A stretch of DNA of 28,204 bases from Candidatus Heimdallarchaeota archaeon. GTDB lineage: Archaea; Asgardarchaeota; Heimdallarchaeia; JABLTI01. Of this stretch, positions 1-7,807 are shown in pieces; within the stretch, counting starts at the first letter, position 1, and every line of letters starts with the position of its first letter. Below the pieces are notes generated by a model. It did not search any database. It was not told the origin of the DNA and saw only the letters and a program-made list of their open reading frames with translations. The translations under genes and the position numbers were made by a program. Location: the NCBI GenBank assembly GCA_019894765.1, contig JAGXNT010000042.1, forward strand, positions 1 through 28,204, written 5' to 3'.

Positions 1-137
1 ACAACAATCTCTACTCTGTAGAGTTTCTTTTCGTTCATTCTTTGTACACAATTTATCAAATACCATATTTGCTAAAAAAAACTTCGCTAAATAGCAAACT
101 TTGCATTATCATAAAGGTTTTTTACTAGTGAGACTCT
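1..137. other. Left-edge intergenic / promoter region
   Basis: No gene is visible here. The stretch holds the probable promoter of the rightward gene. An A/T-rich TATA-like stretch at about 104-115 would place a transcript start very close to the ATG at 138. A 7-base inverted repeat, tttgcta at 68-74 and tagcaaa at 92-98, lies just upstream of that TATA-like box and could be a regulator site. A small hairpin, ctcta/tagag, lies near 10-24. None of these has independent support. Confidence 0.35.
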
Positions 138-1421
138 ATGTGGAGAAAGGTAATAGTTGGATCAAGTGGGGTATTTCTCCAAATGCAAAAAAGAGGCGTC
201 TGTTTAGTAAGATTTGATGATAAAATGGGACCGGGTTGTGTCTATCATCAAGGCTTAGATAATAATTTTGCACAGAAAGTGTGTGTGAAATCTCATTTAA
301 GTACTATGTCTCTTTCCTCAAGCTCTTCATTACCTGAAGAAGAATTCATTGAGTCTGTTATTCCATTTTTAGATGAAGGTTACATCGCTTATTCTACTTT
401 CTTTTTTGTTGAAGATGATTCAGCGAGAGGAGGTAAGAGAACTCTTGGAATAGTCACACTGGTAGATAGAACTGAGCAGATGTTTCTCTTTAAATCGATT
501 CCTGAAATTTCAGCAACAGTCAAAGAAATTGCTTCGGATCTTACTAAGAATTGTGATCCTAATGGGGCTCTCACTTCTCAAATTAAGGAAAAATTGAACC
601 AGCTGTTGTCTCTTGAAGATCTAAAAGTTGATTTTGATAGTACTGTTGATTCAGTGGAATTAATTAAGAAAAGAATCAGTGAAGAAAAAATTGCTATTCC
701 CCAAGAAATTAAAGATCCTGGTTTGAGCTCTATTCTTGAAGGAAGTTTTGAGTTTATTTTCACTCGAATTCCCGATGGTCTAGATCGGATTATTCATGCT
801 TTATTGAAAAATGAATGTATACTTGTTTTTGGTCAAAAAGATGAAATCGCATTAACACTTGCTACTTTACGATGGTTTCTTCCCCACAAAAAAATCTACA
901 ATGACTTATGGACAGTTCCATTATTAGATGCTGAAGCTTTATTCTCACGCACAAGTGATGGGACAACCTTACATGCTTTAGGAATTCAAAGTGATAGTTT
1001 TTATGAAATACTACAACTTGATAATGCTAATAGTGAAGCTTTTGAAACCTATTACTCACAAAACAAGAATATTCCGATCGATAGCAAAGTATTGATTAAT
1101 CTAGATGGTGGAAGAGTAATTGGTGGTATCAGCAACCGATTTTGTTTGAAATTATTGGATGCCATAAAAAATCAAACTTTTGATAAGGCATTGGTCACCA
1201 TAAAAGAACATATAGACTATCTTCTTGGAAGAGTCAATGATTTAATTGTTCTTCTATTAACTGAAGCTGATAAAGGAAAATTAGAACAATTCATAAATGA
1301 TTCAATTGAAGGAGAAATTTCACTAATTATGACTATTATTAATGAAGCAAATCCCTCACTCATGGATAAAATAATTATTACTTTCTCCACCTATCAATTA
1401 CCAATTGATATCTTATTCTAG
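138..1421 (+). CDS. Longin-DENN-like protein (candidate small-GTPase regulator)
   Basis: 427 residues, with no signal peptide or membrane segment. Residues about 15-140 look like a longin fold: a first strand (GVCLVRFDDKMGPG), a helix near 67-77, strands with YSTFFFVEDD and LGIVTLVDRTEQMFLF, then a helix near 120-135. A D-x-K-x-GP turn after the first strand is typical of NPRL2/folliculin-type longin domains. After a charged linker, residues about 205-345 resemble a central DENN domain: a helix with LLKNECILVFGQ, a helix ending LRWFLPHK, the segment HALGIQSDSF, and the strand VLINLDGGRVIGG, which matches the usual 'GvhS ... vvDLD' spacing. In eukaryotes such proteins regulate Rab/Rag-type GTPases, so a partner here would probably be one of the many Asgard small GTPases. 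An internal ATG at 183 starts directly before the first strand and may be the real start. The ATG at 138 fits the spacing from the upstream TATA-like box. Recognition is by eye; the DENN half is the less certain. Confidence 0.5.
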   Translation: MWRKVIVGSSGVFLQMQKRGVCLVRFDDKMGPGCVYHQGLDNNFAQKVCVKSHLSTMSLSSSSSLPEEEFIESVIPFLDEGYIAYSTFFFVEDDSARGGKRTLGIVTLVDRTEQMFLFKSIPEISATVKEIASDLTKNCDPNGALTSQIKEKLNQLLSLEDLKVDFDSTVDSVELIKKRISEEKIAIPQEIKDPGLSSILEGSFEFIFTRIPDGLDRIIHALLKNECILVFGQKDEIALTLATLRWFLPHKKIYNDLWTVPLLDAEALFSRTSDGTTLHALGIQSDSFYEILQLDNANSEAFETYYSQNKNIPIDSKVLINLDGGRVIGGISNRFCLKLLDAIKNQTFDKALVTIKEHIDYLLGRVNDLIVLLLTEADKGKLEQFINDSIEGEISLIMTIINEANPSLMDKIIITFSTYQLPIDILF

Positions 1422-1423
1422 AA

Positions 1424-1792
1424 TCAGTTTTTCTTGATTATTGAATCAATTAGTTTTAGAATAGCTTTAACCGAAAATGGCTTGACTAGATAACCAACTG
1501 CACCCATGACTAATGCCCTATTTCTAGCACTTTCATCTGCGCTAACAAAAATAACCTTGATATTTTCATCTAATTTAAGAAGTTCTTCAAGTGCTGTAAC
1601 ACCATCTTTTACTGGCATACGATGATCCATGATTACAATTTCAGGCCACTCGTTTGTTTTATCATTAAAATAGTCAACTGCTTGCTGACCATCTAGAGCA
1701 GTATGAATTATCGTGTGTCCTTTAAGATTCAGGATTTCCTTAAATATCTCCTGAATTACGACCATATCATCTACAATCATTATTTTTGCCAT
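1424..1792 (-). CDS. Stand-alone response-regulator receiver (CheY-like)
   Basis: 122 residues, a single receiver domain with no output domain. The whole active site is visible: acidic pair D8/D9 (MIVDDM), phospho-acceptor D56 in MDHRMP, S84 in VSAD at the conserved Thr/Ser position, and K104-P105 in the VKPF motif. It should be phosphorylated by a histidine kinase and signal through protein contacts. No kinase, chemotaxis gene or DNA-binding partner lies in the window, so its circuit must be encoded elsewhere. It converges on the longin/DENN-like gene, with only two bases between the stops. The ATG at 1792 is preceded by a weak purine-rich stretch. The family call is secure; the pathway is unknown. 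Confidence 0.93.
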   Translation of the reverse strand: MAKIMIVDDMVVIQEIFKEILNLKGHTIIHTALDGQQAVDYFNDKTNEWPEIVIMDHRMPVKDGVTALEELLKLDENIKVIFVSADESARNRALVMGAVGYLVKPFSVKAILKLIDSIIKKN

Positions 1793-1988
1793 TTATCTCA
1801 ACTCAAAGATTCATTGAAGGTAGTGTCGATTACTAATCGCATAGAGTACTATTCTGTTAATTTAAGATTCATTGTAATATTTGCATATGTATTTTCTATA
1901 CTTACTATCATATAGAGTATATTAAAAAGAATACTGATTTCTGCAGATTTGAGAAACTTCAAAGAAATTTCTTAGAAAAGAAGAACAA

Positions 1989-2085
1989 TGAGATGGGAAA
2001 ACTAGTGTGGATGCTGTCTGATGCCCATCTCAGATTTTGAACTTTAGTAGTGGATGCCGCTAAAGTGCAGTTGTTTTGTGCTGCA
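1989..2085. ncRNA. Candidate structured RNA: three adjacent hairpins
   Basis: Three hairpins follow one another. The first pairs tgagatggg (1989-1997) with cccatctca (2024-2032), 9 bp. The second pairs actttag (2041-2047) with ctaaagt (2060-2066), 7 bp. The third pairs tgcag (2066-2070) with ctgca (2081-2085), 5 bp. The loops of the first two share the sequence gtggatgcYg. A TATA-like stretch at about 1910-1925 could serve a forward transcript. The element could equally be the leader of the reverse-strand receiver gene. It matches no RNA family I recognise, and no C/D-box pattern was found. Confidence 0.3.
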
Positions 2086-2259
2086 TATTGAGTTGAAGTT
2101 ATGAGCGCAAATTTTGGTTATTTAAGACCTGAATATTTAGTTAATCCAGATATTCAAGAACAGATAGATAACCGCTAGAATAAACACCTTATCTATTAAT
2201 AAAAGACTTATAGTAAATTATTACCTAGCATCTAGTAAAAATGTCCGCGAATTATTTCG

Positions 2260-2309
2260 ACAAAAAAACAACAAAAAAGATGAAATAGTTTGTTTAATAT
2301 CAAACAAAC
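2260..2309 (-). terminator. Hairpin plus T-rich terminator of the leuC-leuD operon
   Basis: A perfect 8-bp hairpin (gtttgttt 2288-2295, aaacaaac 2302-2309, 6-base loop) lies downstream of the leuD stop. Read on the reverse strand it is followed by two T runs (complement of the A runs at about 2264-2280). This fits a hairpin-aided, U-rich archaeal terminator for the reverse-strand operon. Confidence 0.55.
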
Positions 2310-2434
2310 AGCATTATTATTTTCCCTTCGTAGATTACCAAAATTCCTGAAATTCTTTTTTACTGGAAAATAAAATTGAGTTCAATCCTTTATCTTCTGT
2401 TTATTCAGGACCTAAAGATTGCACTTAATCTTTA

Positions 2435-2944
2435 TTATTTCAATTTCCTTTTGGTATACTCAAGTAATCCTCCAGATTCGAAAATATTCAATGCTTCTCC
2501 TTTCAAAGGAGGAAATGTAAAGCTCTTATCTCCGATTAAGACTTCACCTTTCACTAAATCTACTTGAACTAATTTGTCTTTCAATTGATCTTTATTCTCA
2601 AAGATGTAATTAGCAGCCAGAGGACATTGAATTAAAGGAAATGCATTATTGATGGCGTTTCGATAGAAAATACGTCCAAAAGAAATTCCCACTATCGCAG
2701 CTACTCCTGCTGCTTTCAGACAAGTAACTGCTTGCTCTCGAGATGAACCAGAACCAAAATTCTGTCCTGTGATTAAAATATCTCCCTTTTTGACTTCCTT
2801 AGCAAAAGAAGGCAAATAATCCTCAAGGGCATGCTCTGCCATTTGCTCTGGTGTCAAGGGATCATAAGTAAATTTTCCAGGGAAAATTTGATCTGTGTTG
2901 ATGTTTTTTTCTGGGAAAATCCACGTTTTACCTTTAAATTTCAA
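2435..2944 (-). CDS. leuD: 3-isopropylmalate dehydratase family, small subunit
   Basis: 169 residues, the usual length of archaeal LeuD/HacB-type small subunits. This is the swivel domain that joins the iron-sulfur large subunit to isomerise 2-isopropylmalate to 3-isopropylmalate, or homologous substrates such as homocitrate. The N-terminal NINTDQI motif and the signature NFGSGSSREQA at about residues 62-72 are intact. The start is TTG at 2944, chosen because AGGAGG sits 7-8 bases upstream and because it overlaps the large-subunit stop by 4 bases (TTGA), which is typical translational coupling. The loop after NTDQI, which selects substrate in this family, reads PGKFTYDPLT. I do not see the YLRT- or YLVY-type motif known from characterised archaeal enzymes, so leucine versus another pathway is not settled. 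No other leucine or lysine biosynthesis gene is nearby. Confidence 0.88.
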   Translation of the reverse strand: MKFKGKTWIFPEKNINTDQIFPGKFTYDPLTPEQMAEHALEDYLPSFAKEVKKGDILITGQNFGSGSSREQAVTCLKAAGVAAIVGISFGRIFYRNAINNAFPLIQCPLAANYIFENKDQLKDKLVQVDLVKGEVLIGDKSFTFPPLKGEALNIFESGGLLEYTKRKLK

Positions 2945-4206
2945 GAGTAAACCTCCTTAGGTGGTTCTACAATTTTACCTTCAATAACTGAAGCTGCTAC
3001 TGTAGCAGGACTACTAAGATAGATGCTAGTATCTTCTTTACATCCCATTCGTCCTTTGAAATTCCTATTAGCTGACGAGATTGCCGTTTCTCCAGGCGCA
3101 AGACAGCCACCATACGCTCCTAAGCAAGGACCACATCCTGGAACTGCTAATTCTCCGCCAGCTTCTATTAATGTCTGAATGATACCTTTCTTTATTCCTT
3201 CAAGCAAAATTGTTTGTGAAGCAGGATAGATGAGAAGTCTAACATTCTTCTTGATTTTCTTCCCTTTCAGGATTTTAGCTGCTGCTTCTAGATCATCGAT
3301 TCGACCATTAGTGCAAGTTCCTAATAATCCAACATCAATCTCAATCTCAGGAAGTTCGGATATAGGAGATACATTATCAACATTGTGCGGTTTTGATACT
3401 ACAGGAACGATTTGATCCAAATCATAATCTTTCTCTAATATATATGATGCATCTTTATCTGGTTGTATTTTCTTATAAGCATCAATTGCTCTATTTCTCA
3501 AATAATTATCAGTAACTTCATCAGCAGGGAACATGCCAGCCTTCCCATCCATTTCAGCTACCATATTGCACAATGTAAGTCGTTCACTAATACTGAAATC
3601 TTTTGTAGCATTACCATGAAACTCAACTGACTTGTAGCTTGCACCATCAGATCTCATATCCCCAATTATATGGAGAATTACGTCTTTTGCAAAGACATTT
3701 TTCTTAAGTTTCCCGTCAAGATTGAGTTTGATTGATTCTGGAATATTTAACCATGTTTGACCTATTGCCCAAATACTGGCTGCTTCTGTTCTTCCAATTG
3801 GTATTCCCGCAGCACCAAGTGCTCCATGAGAGGTAGTGTGAGAATCGGATCCAAGTATAACTACTCCCGGAATCACATGACCTTCTTGTGGTAAAACTTG
3901 GTGACAGATACCAATACCACAATCATAAAAATGCTTGATGTGTTGTTCTTCCACAAATTCTCTAATGGCTTTATGATTCGCTGCTTTCTTCTCATCAGGA
4001 GGAGGAACAGCATGATCCAAAGCTATGAAGATCTTTTCCGGATTCCAGACCTTTTTTGCTCCCATCGAATAGAATGTTTTCATTATTGCTGCAGAATTAT
4101 CATGCGTCAAAATTCTATGAGGTTCAACAAAAACTATCGATCCTTCTTCTGGTTCTTCTATTCCAGTTACATTACTAATTATTTTTTGAAATAGTGTTTG
4201 ACCCAT
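2941..4206 (-). CDS. leuC: 3-isopropylmalate dehydratase family, large [4Fe-4S] subunit
   Basis: About 421 residues from the preferred start at 4206 (MGQTLFQK), the typical archaeal LeuC/HacA length. An upstream in-frame ATG at 4242 would add 12 residues (MFSIFEIIGWDT) that look unlike the family. A TATA-like box at about 4259-4272 fits either a leaderless 4242 start or a short leader before 4206, where GGTTGGGA serves as a weak ribosome site. The three cluster-ligand cysteines are present: one in GTCTNGR (codon 3313-3315) and two in PGCGPC (codons 3133-3135 and 3124-3126). The substrate-site segments DSHTTSHGALG and the GRMG-containing C-terminus are also intact. With the downstream small subunit it forms the heterodimeric isomerase, probably for branched-chain amino acid synthesis. 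Aconitase and dimethylmalate dehydratase are less likely given the two-subunit layout and lengths. Confidence 0.9.
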   Translation of the reverse strand: MGQTLFQKIISNVTGIEEPEEGSIVFVEPHRILTHDNSAAIMKTFYSMGAKKVWNPEKIFIALDHAVPPPDEKKAANHKAIREFVEEQHIKHFYDCGIGICHQVLPQEGHVIPGVVILGSDSHTTSHGALGAAGIPIGRTEAASIWAIGQTWLNIPESIKLNLDGKLKKNVFAKDVILHIIGDMRSDGASYKSVEFHGNATKDFSISERLTLCNMVAEMDGKAGMFPADEVTDNYLRNRAIDAYKKIQPDKDASYILEKDYDLDQIVPVVSKPHNVDNVSPISELPEIEIDVGLLGTCTNGRIDDLEAAAKILKGKKIKKNVRLLIYPASQTILLEGIKKGIIQTLIEAGGELAVPGCGPCLGAYGGCLAPGETAISSANRNFKGRMGCKEDTSIYLSSPATVAASVIEGKIVEPPKEVYS

Positions 4207-4343
4207 TGTATCCCAACCAATGATCTCAAAGATTGAAAACATCTTTGCTTTCTTTTTGTTGATAAATGTATTGTTGAGCTTTACCTTTTGATTTTCCCCA
4301 ATCTTTTTTTTTCATTTCCAAATACATAGTCTTAAATATGTTC

Positions 4344-4375
4344 ATATATGTATTAATTATGTAAATATATGTATT
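4344..4375 (+). promoter_or_regulatory. Tandem 11-base direct repeat upstream of the small helical gene
   Basis: The sequence atatatgtatt occurs at 4344-4354 and again at 4365-4375, exactly 21 bases (about two helical turns) apart. Each copy contains the self-complementary core atatat. The pair lies 47-78 bases upstream of the ATG at 4422, where a TATA box and regulator site are expected. It could be a dimeric operator, or a TATA box with a chance duplicate in A/T-rich DNA. Confidence 0.4.
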
Positions 4376-4421
4376 TAGTCAGCTGTGCATTTGACTAAAA
4401 ACAAACAAAGAGGTGAAAAAA

Positions 4422-4646
4422 ATGAAAAACGTTGTCAGTGCATCTAATCAAGAAGCTGTAAAGAATTTAACTGAAATGGAATTAAATCTTCAATATGCAA
4501 TAGATGATTTGATTGATGAGTCGGAAGATCAATCAAAGCTAGTCTCTCAGCATGTCTCAATGATCATTACTCAATTGGCTAAGGTTGCTGCGGATCTTCG
4601 TGTTAAGAAGCAACAAGAAATCAAGAAAATAAATAGTCCAATATAA
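4422..4646 (+). CDS. Small helical protein of unknown function
   Basis: 74 residues, almost entirely predicted amphipathic helix and rich in Glu, Gln, Asp and Lys, with no Cys, no membrane segment and no known motif. The start is taken as ATG 4422 because GAGGTG sits 6 bases upstream. An in-frame GTG at 4413 lies inside that ribosome site and is therefore unlikely to be used. The middle (LQYAIDDLIDESEDQSKLVSQHVSMIITQLAKVA) alternates hydrophobic residues as in a helical hairpin or coiled-coil dimer. It has its own promoter region with a tandem direct repeat and converges on the PRC-barrel gene. I do not recognise the family; the good ribosome site and tidy composition support it as real. Confidence 0.65.
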   Translation: MKNVVSASNQEAVKNLTEMELNLQYAIDDLIDESEDQSKLVSQHVSMIITQLAKVAADLRVKKQQEIKKINSPI

Positions 4647-4691
4647 GATATATCTCAAGAGATTCTCATTTTTTCTTCTTATATTTTCTCC

Positions 4692-6086
4692 TCATTTATC
4701 TCGAGGTGCGATGAAAGTTTTTCCATCAATAAATTGGATTTGTGCTTTAATTTCTTGTTTATTAATCAGCTCAAAGATAATTTGTATGATACGATTATCA
4801 TCATCATTGAAGAATGAACTAAGGAGATCAAGAGGAAGAATCGAGACTTGAGCTAACACATCATTAATTTTTAATTTGACCATTTTTTGAATTAAATGAT
4901 TAGAGAATTGGTAACCTAGTTTTGGATCAACAGTATCTGAAATTTCCTTGATGTTTCCATCATTAAATTGCTCGAGTATTTTTTTAATTGATTCAATAAA
5001 TGGTTTTTCAAAGGTTTTCCCCGATATAGGTGAATCAAGAAATATTTTCCAGTCAGTTTGGTCGAACGCGTTAATTAATGAATAGGCGATTATTATCGCA
5101 TTATAATCCTTTAATAAATTAGCAAATTCTTCTGCATCTTCCTTTTTCTCAATAATTCTCTTTAAATAGTAGTAAATCAAGATGTCTTGCACATAGAAAT
5201 TGTTTACAAAAACTTTCAAGTTGAGATTGTGTATTCTGTTTCTAGTTATATTTTTGTAGATCTTGCGTTTTATCACTAGTTTATCAAAGAAGCTTTGAAA
5301 GTTGACTTTTAGTATACTGCTATTAGCATTTGTCGCTGTTCTTGTCAAGTAACTAGTAATGAGTTGTTCTATATCTTTACTCGGTTCATTATAAACCGAC
5401 TCTAAACCTTCGCGAAAGTAGGGAATCAAAATATGCGGATCTTTTTCGGAAATATGATTAAAAATAGTTGCAGTTAAAGTTCTTGTATTCAAATCAGCTT
5501 CAGTCATGTTGGTAATAAGCAAAGCTATTGCTTTCTTCATAAAACGTTTATTTTCAGTTATTTTCTTCACAATTTCTACAATTCTAACATTTCTAATTTG
5601 ACTATCTTCTTCTTCAAGAATGGCTTGAAATAATTCATTGAATTGAACGGTCTGACTTTTTGTTTTATCTTTTTTCTCAACTTTCTCACTTATTTCTTTC
5701 ATTTCAGAAACATTTTGAATATCCTCTAGAGCAGCTTCTTTGGTTTCATCTAGCTTCTCAAAAACCAGACTATCTACAACTTCATCTGACAACTCAAAAG
5801 TAACAATATCTTCTATTGCGATTGGCTGAATTTCATAAGCTCGTTTTAATAAAATAACTTCTCCAATGTTTTTTATTAATTGAACAGGTATAGTTTCCTC
5901 CACTACAAAATCACTTTCAAGTTCTGTCTTAATAGCAATTTTCAATCGTAATTTCTTTTTCTCATCCTCAAAAACACCTGCACATTTTCCTATTATATGT
6001 CCTGATGGATCAACAATAGATTTACCAATGAGGTTCTCTTCAGAAATTTCCTCATCTTTTGGTGTTTTTGACCGAATCATTCGCAA
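4692..6086 (-). CDS. PRC-barrel protein with long helical C-terminal region
   Basis: 464 residues. Residues about 20-95 form a recognisable PRC-barrel: LIGKSIVDPSGHIIGKCAGV, a charged strand (EDEKKKLRLKI), and IPVQLIKNIGEVILLK. Residues about 105-150 are an acidic/basic linker. From about 150 to the end the protein is helical, with alternating leucine-rich helices resembling HEAT/ARM repeats (for example LLITNMTEADLNTRTLTATIFNHI). PRC-barrels mediate protein-protein contacts; in archaea they occur in CdvA, the membrane adaptor of ESCRT-type division, where the barrel precedes a coiled coil. The repeat-like C-terminus is not what I would expect of CdvA, so I call only the barrel. It is transcribed divergently from the NurA-like gene across about 195 bases. 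Cytosolic; no signal peptide or membrane helix. ATG at 6086 or 6080 could be the start. Confidence 0.7.
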   Translation of the reverse strand: MRMIRSKTPKDEEISEENLIGKSIVDPSGHIIGKCAGVFEDEKKKLRLKIAIKTELESDFVVEETIPVQLIKNIGEVILLKRAYEIQPIAIEDIVTFELSDEVVDSLVFEKLDETKEAALEDIQNVSEMKEISEKVEKKDKTKSQTVQFNELFQAILEEEDSQIRNVRIVEIVKKITENKRFMKKAIALLITNMTEADLNTRTLTATIFNHISEKDPHILIPYFREGLESVYNEPSKDIEQLITSYLTRTATNANSSILKVNFQSFFDKLVIKRKIYKNITRNRIHNLNLKVFVNNFYVQDILIYYYLKRIIEKKEDAEEFANLLKDYNAIIIAYSLINAFDQTDWKIFLDSPISGKTFEKPFIESIKKILEQFNDGNIKEISDTVDPKLGYQFSNHLIQKMVKLKINDVLAQVSILPLDLLSSFFNDDDNRIIQIIFELINKQEIKAQIQFIDGKTFIAPRDK

Positions 6087-6281
6087 TCACATTTTCGTGG
6101 ACAACAAAGAATTGTAATTAAATCTACAACTAGCTTAACTCTTGTTACTCAAAAGTCCTTTATTCCCAACTTTAATTTTGATGAATTATGATTATTTAAT
6201 GTATTGTCTCGAGATAATTTACTAGAATACTTGGGATTCCCTCTAAAATTTATATACTGAAATAGTAGACATATCCTTAGA
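6087..6281. promoter_or_regulatory. Divergent promoter region
   Basis: This gap separates the leftward PRC-barrel gene from the rightward NurA-like gene. For the rightward gene, the box aatttatatac at 6246-6256 sits about 30 bases before the ATG at 6282, which implies a leaderless or nearly leaderless mRNA. A palindrome tctcgaga at about 6207-6214 and an imperfect gggattccc just upstream of the TATA box are possible regulator sites. Confidence 0.45.
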
Positions 6282-7784
6282 ATGTTAGAATTGTCTCCTT
6301 ACCTCATTGTATCTGTTTTCAATCAGATAAAAAACAATAGAGGAATTTCCGAAAGTGAAATAGTCACCCATTTGCTGAAGAAAACAGGTTTGGAATCAGA
6401 AAGAATAAAGGAGACTATTCTGAAATCAATCAACTTTTTGTTGGACTCAAAACTTATCTCAGTTTTACCAGGAGAAAAAAAGAAGTACAAGAAGGTTGAT
6501 CGAGCTGTATTATCCATTTCTGATTCAATATCAAATGGTTTTACTCGAAAAGCAAAGGAAATTGCTAGAAGAACTGTTTCTTCTGTCCCAGGAGATAAAA
6601 TTCGAGATGCGCTCCTAGGAAAGAAAGTATCAGATTGCATTTTGGTTGATAATCCCTTTGCAATAAAATGTTATTCACTTGTGGGTTACAATGAATATCA
6701 ATTTGAGTTAAGGGATTTGGACGCTGAAAAGGATATTGCTGAAGTAATTAAGAGACTAGATAAACTTCCGAATTTCCAAATAATTTACGATTCTCCTATA
6801 ATTGAAAATCTTGATTTGAAATTCATATTCCCGAATGATAAACTCATTTCTGCTTCTGATGCAAGCCGATACACTGTCCCAGTTAAAAGTCCAATAGCAA
6901 CTAATGATCTGACCAGGAGTCGTCAACTAATATTCACAGTAGCATCAGCAAGTCGCTGGGTAGGGAAATTTTCAGCAGATGGTCCCGATGGGGAATTTGT
7001 TAGTATTCCTGATTTAGTTGATATAGACGATAGTTTTGGGTATAGTGCTGTTGAAGAGATCACAACTTTGCAACAAAATGATTTCGTAGCTGATCAAAAT
7101 TTCGCTCAATCATATTTCCAAATGGAGAAAATGCATAATGAAATAGATTTGATTGGGTTTGATGAACAACCAACGCATTTTCATATACGAGATGGTCCAA
7201 TAGTTCCTCATAGCTATCGTGATCCCAAATTCTACGAAGCTTTGAGCCAATCCAAGCGTTTAGTGGATATTGCTCTCAACAGAAATATTTTGTATTTTGG
7301 TTTCGTCAAATATTCAGCAGACAAAGCACTCACTTCTTTAATTAATAATGTAATTTTCAGCAATATTCTCAAAGGTTCAGTTCCTGAGAATTTTTGGAGT
7401 GATTTTGGTTTACTAAGTCAAATCTTAGAAGATAAAGACGTAACTGTTCCTATAATTAGACTTGATAGAGGGTTTGATGATCAACAAAGAAAGTGTTTAG
7501 TTCCCTACATGAGTTTCTATTTGAAGATTTTTGATTGGGTATCACGAATTGATATTCCTTGGATGCTCTGTAAAACCGATCCAATTGGTTATAGAAATCG
7601 TGTCTCACAACTCGTATATTCTTTATCTTCTATTGAGTATTCTAAACCTGGCACACCTCAAATTGTTCCTTTTCCTATTGCTATGGTAGATGAAATGGCT
7701 AGAATTGTGGCAAGGAATTTCATAGATATATCAATAAAGCAATTCTATGAGGAATTAGGGAATCTTATAGATAATTCCGAATGA
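6282..7784 (+). CDS. Winged-helix plus NurA-like nuclease domain protein
   Basis: 500 residues. Residues 1-75 look like a winged-helix module (SESEIVTHLLKKTG..., then LLDSKLISV). From about 210 onward the layout resembles the NurA nuclease: a first acidic DG motif at D233-G234 (FSADGPDG), a second at D304-G305-P306 (IRDGPIVPHSYRDP), a lysine strand ILYFGFVKYS with K343, and a C-terminal PFPIAMVDEMARI segment at about 464-475 matching the family's closing 'P-x-P...A..iA' helix. Known NurA proteins are 5'-3' nucleases that act with the HerA helicase in DNA-end resection. No HerA, Mre11 or Rad50 is in the window, and the protein is longer than typical NurA because of the N-terminal module. It could therefore be a NurA-fold protein with another job. 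ATG 6282 is supported by the TATA spacing. Confidence 0.55.
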   Translation: MLELSPYLIVSVFNQIKNNRGISESEIVTHLLKKTGLESERIKETILKSINFLLDSKLISVLPGEKKKYKKVDRAVLSISDSISNGFTRKAKEIARRTVSSVPGDKIRDALLGKKVSDCILVDNPFAIKCYSLVGYNEYQFELRDLDAEKDIAEVIKRLDKLPNFQIIYDSPIIENLDLKFIFPNDKLISASDASRYTVPVKSPIATNDLTRSRQLIFTVASASRWVGKFSADGPDGEFVSIPDLVDIDDSFGYSAVEEITTLQQNDFVADQNFAQSYFQMEKMHNEIDLIGFDEQPTHFHIRDGPIVPHSYRDPKFYEALSQSKRLVDIALNRNILYFGFVKYSADKALTSLINNVIFSNILKGSVPENFWSDFGLLSQILEDKDVTVPIIRLDRGFDDQQRKCLVPYMSFYLKIFDWVSRIDIPWMLCKTDPIGYRNRVSQLVYSLSSIEYSKPGTPQIVPFPIAMVDEMARIVARNFIDISIKQFYEELGNLIDNSE

Positions 7785-7807
7785 GTATTCTCTAGCAAAA
7801 TCATTTT

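Larger units (their letters stand above)
1793..2434. other. 640-base gap with hairpin cluster and terminator
   Basis: No convincing gene fits here. The left part must carry the promoter of the reverse-strand receiver gene. An 11-base direct repeat, aagattcattg, occurs at 1806-1816 and 1865-1875. Three consecutive hairpins lie at 1989-2085 (separate entry). The right part holds the terminator of the reverse-strand leu-type operon (separate entry). Confidence 0.5.

Noticed and set aside
2101..2178. 25-codon frame starting MSANFGYLRPEYL
   Set aside because: It reads plausibly but has no good ribosome site, is very short and matches no family I know; not called without homologues.
4413..4421. 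GTG start adding three residues to the small helical protein
   Set aside because: This GTG is part of the GAGGTG ribosome site for ATG 4422.
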